Shown here: piece by piece, positions 60,156 to 64,000 of the stretch
Numbering within the stretch: the first letter of the stretch is position 1
Layout: the number at the start of each line of letters is the position of its first letter
Source of the DNA: Sclerotiophoma versabilis
Taxonomy: Eukaryota; Ascomycota; Dothideomycetes; Pleosporales; Didymellaceae
NCBI GenBank assembly: GCA_012274445.1
Contig: JAAROD010000015.1
Span: 1 to 64,000 of the forward strand
Direction of reading: 5' to 3'
DNA length: 64,000 bases
Made by a program: the position numbers and the translations under genes
The notes under the pieces: generated by a model
Seen by the model: the letters and a program-made list of their open reading frames with translations, nothing else
Database searches by the model: none
What the model was told of the DNA's origin: nothing

Positions 60156-63100
60156 GTTTTCCTATAGTATAGGTCTAAAATATAGGGTTAAACAGAAGTC
60201 TAAGCACCTAAGTTACCTCTTAGTTAATCTTTTTAAATATCTCTAGTCCTTTAATCTTATCTTATATCCTCCTATACCTTAGTACTATAGTACTATAGCT
60301 AAAAGAGCTTCTTATAGTCTAGTAGGTAGCTTATTTATAGGTTCTTTACTCTATCTAAGCTGCTTAATTATATATAGGTTACTTCTAGGCTTAGTTAGTA
60401 GTACCTTCTTTAGTAGTAGGGCTAAATAAGCGTTTAAATAGTTAGTCTTAAGCTTGTTTCTAGCGTAGTAAGAGTTATAGTAAATAATTTAGATAGCTAA
60501 CTAGGTAGCAGCTAGAGGCTAGTGTCTGCAGTAAAGGTTGCGCGCTATAGGCTTAACTTTTACTAGCTCTATTAGCTATATAAGCAGGTGCCTCTCTCTA
60601 TTTTAATAATCTCTAAGTCTGTATCTAAAATAGCTGTAAGTATACTTAAATTACGTTTTAAGTAACTTATTAGTGCCTTATTTACTTATTTATTAATCTT
60701 TTAGTAGTTAGGCAGCGTCTAAACAAGCTTCTCTTTGTCTTTTCTATAGCTCTTTTTAAACTTTTAGCTAACTTTTATATAGAAGCAATTAAAAGCCTAG
60801 CGCAAAGCGCGCACTACTACTGCTATTACTACCTGCCTTGCCTCTATCTATGCTGCTACTACTGCCTGTAAGTAGCTTACTTACTTAGCTAGCTTAGCTT
60901 TAGCTAACTAAGCTTCTTCTGCTAGCCCTAGGGGCTCTGTTAGAGTCTCTAACTCTATCTCTACTACTATAACTACTACTAGTACTAGCACTAGTAGTAG
61001 TAATAATAACAATAACCCTGCTGTTTCTGTTCCCTGCTAGAAGAGCACTCTCTACGCTACCCCCTGCAGAGGTTATATAGCTATACTACTAATAAGTAGT
61101 ATAGCTGCTCTTTACTATAATTAGCTAGGCAGCTAACAGGCTAAGAGGTGTTTTTACTGCGCTGCTAGGCACTTATACTGTAAGCTATAGGTAATCTCTA
61201 AAAATAAGCTTATAAATAGTAGTCTAATAGCTTATTTTTAGTCCTGCCCCTCTTAAGCCTATTAGGGTTAAGCTATATAATAAGCTTAGGCTTAATAGTA
61301 GAGTTACTACTAGCGTAAGTAACTTATTCCTACTTATAATTTATCTTTAGTAGCTAATAAGCTTATAGCGCGTAACTAAGCTGCATGTTACCTACTAGGT
61401 AATAAAAGAGCTTCTTAATAATAGTAAGATTAATATATAGAGGCTCTAGATTCTCTAGTAGAGGTAGTTTAGAGGTTAAGCTTATTAGCTACTAGTAGTG
61501 CGCTCTAATAAGCTGCCTCTAGTAGATTAGTAAGCTTAGCCTAGGTTTTTCTCTAGAGAGGGGGGTATTCTCTCTAGTTAGTTAAGAAATTAATCTTTTA
61601 TTTCTTTATTAATAAGCTTTTATTTATAGAACTATAACTTATATAACTTATCTTAACTTATAATAAGCTTATTATTACCTATTAAGCTGCTTATTTAGCT
61701 GTAAAATGTTACTGTTAGTTACCTTATTTTCTTAGTTTAATCCTATTATCTAATTAACATACTACCCTCTATCTATATTTAGGTAGATATTAAATAGGTT
61801 AAGATAGTCTAAAAAGCGCTTATAGGCTTACCTAGGTAGCGCTTTTATAAGCCTATCTACTAGCATTTTATTAGTCTTTATATAGGTAATAGTAAAGGTA
61901 CCTTTAGTATACTCTTATATTAACTATATATTTTATATGTCTATATAGTACAGCTAGGTAGTAAGTTACTTACTCTCTTTAACTACTAGCTAAATAGTCT
62001 ACTAGTTATTATAAAAGATCTTCTATACTATACCTAAGTTAAGTTATAGTTTATAGAGGAATTGTTTTAGAGCTATGCTCTTCTTAGCTATATACTCTAA
62101 AGCTAGTAATTCCGCCTCTATAGTTAAAGTAGTTACTATAGCTTATTAGGCTGCCTTCTATATAATTAGACCTCTAAAGAGCTATATAATATAGCTCTAA
62201 GAAGATTAACAGGTTAAACTATTATTAGTAAATAAGGCGTTACTATATATAAGTAACTAGCTCCTAGAATAAGCTCTATACCTTATACCTAGGTGCTTAG
62301 TCCTATATAGGTAGCTAAGAACCTAAGCTACTGCCTTAAAGTAAGCAGCTTCTAGGTTAGTTAGATAATAGAATAGTTAAGATATAGTATAAGCTATATC
62401 TAGATAGATTATAATAGCTGTGTATAGAATAGACCTAACATGCTTCTAATAGGCTTTAATCTCCTGTTTTAAAGCTTCTCTCTTATACCTAGGGAGCTTA
62501 GTTATTAGAAAGAGAGTACTTAGAAGTAACTTCTTATCTATAACCTTAAATTTAGAAGTAAGCTTCTTAATATAGAAGTTATATATAAGTGTAATAGTAT
62601 AAGTAGCTTAATCCTAAATAATTTAAACTCTAAGAAACTATTTAGTAGCTTTATAATCTTTAATCTAATATTTGCCTATAAGTAAACTTATTAGCTGCTC
62701 TATAGTAGCTTAGTTATCTCTATAATATACTAAAAGAATATTATCTATATAGAAAAGTAGAACTATTCTCTACTTATTATTAAAGAAGAGGTAAGGCTCT
62801 TTCTTTAATAACTTTAAACTAAGCGCCTAGAGTATACTAGACAGCTTCTTATACTATAAGACTAGTAAATTATATAGTCTATATAGAGCTTATAGTAAGT
62901 AGACTACCTAATTAGGTTTTCTAAACCTATTAGGCAGCTTATAGAGTACCTAAAGCTAGTCCTAGCAGCTTATATTAAGGAATATACCTGCTATATTATA
63001 CTAATATAGTTTAAGGTTAAACTATACAGCTATTACTACTATAGTGCGAAAAGATTACGTAGTAAGTATTATAGTATAGGTTAACTTAATTAAATTCTTA

Positions 63101-64000
63101 GCCTATAGGTCTCTATATATATAAATTCTAGCTTTATATTTTATAAAGTATTTATCTTAGTTAAACTTATATAGAAAGACCTATTTAAGTAGTAAAGGCC
63201 TATTTAAGCTGCTTAGTTAGTTAATTTCTTCTTATATATACTTTTTAATAAGTATTAATATTTCTTTCTTATATGCCTAGTAAAATAGAGTGCCTAGTAG
63301 GTAGTATATAAGCTTCTTTTATTTATTTAGGAGTAGAGAGAGCTTATTATAGTATATACGCTGCTTAATTTAAGTAACTAATCTCTTAGCCTATAGAGCT
63401 AAGGCATTAATAACTGCGTATATAGTAATTAGGTCTCTTCTAAGCTCTCTATACCTTTCTATATACTTAAATAGAGATTTAAGTATCTATAAATACTCTA
63501 CTAATAAAATTAAGCTAATTATAGTATATAGGCCTACTCTATTAGCCTCTTTATTATCTTTTCTAAGCTTATTACGCTATTAGTTACAGAGCTAACAGCT
63601 TAACCTAATAGCTATACCTATGCCTCTGCGCCTTTCTATACTTTTTATACTTAGTTAACCTACTCTTATTACCTTCTAAAATAGTATAAGAATAATTAGG
63701 GAGCTAAGTCTAATAGGTAGATTATTATAATCCTTAATACCTGCTAGTAAGCTCTCTTCTTTAATAGTAGAGTATACTTTCTATAAGTTACTAAATAGAG
63801 TCTCTATATAAGAAGCCTTTAGATTATTACTAAGCTGCTTATTATTAGGCTTAGGCGTAGAATTAGGTAAGAGTAAACCTATATCTTATTACTCTGCGCA
63901 AATCTCTATTAGTTTACTAGCTAAGCTAACTAATTGCGTAGTCTTATCTTTAGGAGCTTAATTAGTACTAGACTAGCCTTCTAGTAACTAACTTCTTTCT
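59820..64000 (-). mobile_element. Copia element, minus strand, running off the window
   Basis: The 3' LTR is at about 59820-60155. The accessory 3' region follows to about 61.8 kb, then RNase H at about 61.8-62.3 kb (with the same TAAAAAGCGCTTATAGGC stretch as the other Copia copies), and reverse transcriptase around 62.7 kb, where the reverse complement reads LLFYIDNILLVYYR (second Asp changed to Asn). Upstream pol sequence continues to the window edge. It is less RIP-damaged than its neighbours, with many CAG and GC-rich patches between 60.5 and 61.4 kb. Confidence 0.85.

Overview
The window looks like a chromosome segment of a filamentous ascomycete (Pezizomycotina), probably of the kind with a two-compartment genome such as many Dothideomycetes. 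Two small gene islands of ordinary base composition (about 35.44-39.57 kb and 42.14-45.39 kb) sit inside long AT-rich blocks. The AT-rich DNA is nearly free of CpA and TpG and very rich in TpA, the signature of repeat-induced point mutation (RIP). The species is not identifiable from sequence alone.

Left block (1-35.43 kb): stacked, dead transposable elements with no intact gene. A Ty3/Gypsy retrotransposon (minus strand, 1057-8097, TSD CCTTA) and a Ty1/Copia retrotransposon (plus strand, 18351-25799, TSD AATAG) are full length, with paired LTRs. A pogo/Fot-type DNA transposon (about 31.9-34.0 kb, plus strand) was split by a 497-bp solo LTR (TSD ATACC). There are two minisatellites (42-bp unit at 17 kb, about 53-bp unit at 31 kb). 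The stretches 8.1-16.9, 25.8-29.4 and 34-35.4 kb are degenerate DNA that I could not assign.

Island 1 holds a 2EXR-like fungal protein (minus strand, 36188-37471) and, divergently, a predicted secreted protein (38590-39414) whose E/D/ExK residues suggest a PD-(D/E)XK nuclease-like fold. It also holds scraps of two broken genes. Island 2 holds a four-exon gene for a 93-residue secreted protein with eight cysteines (42516-42958, effector-like) and a decayed gene for a threonine-rich plus glycine-rich surface-type protein (about 43.3-45.0 kb). The right edge of each island is the same end of one pogo/Fot family.

Right block (45.39-64 kb): one pogo/Fot element nested inside another of the same family (1.86 kb each). 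Next comes the 3' part of a Copia element, then a degenerate Gypsy element (minus) interrupted by a short 3.57-kb Gypsy element with its own LTRs and TSD TCTAC, and finally a minus-strand Copia element running off the window.

The genes do not form a pathway. The common theme is a transposon-rich, RIP-exposed neighbourhood around sparse, fast-evolving secreted-protein genes. In all five reverse transcriptases and in the pogo transposase, catalytic Asp codons have become Asn, as RIP would cause. No tRNA, rRNA, CRISPR or bacterial-type feature was seen.
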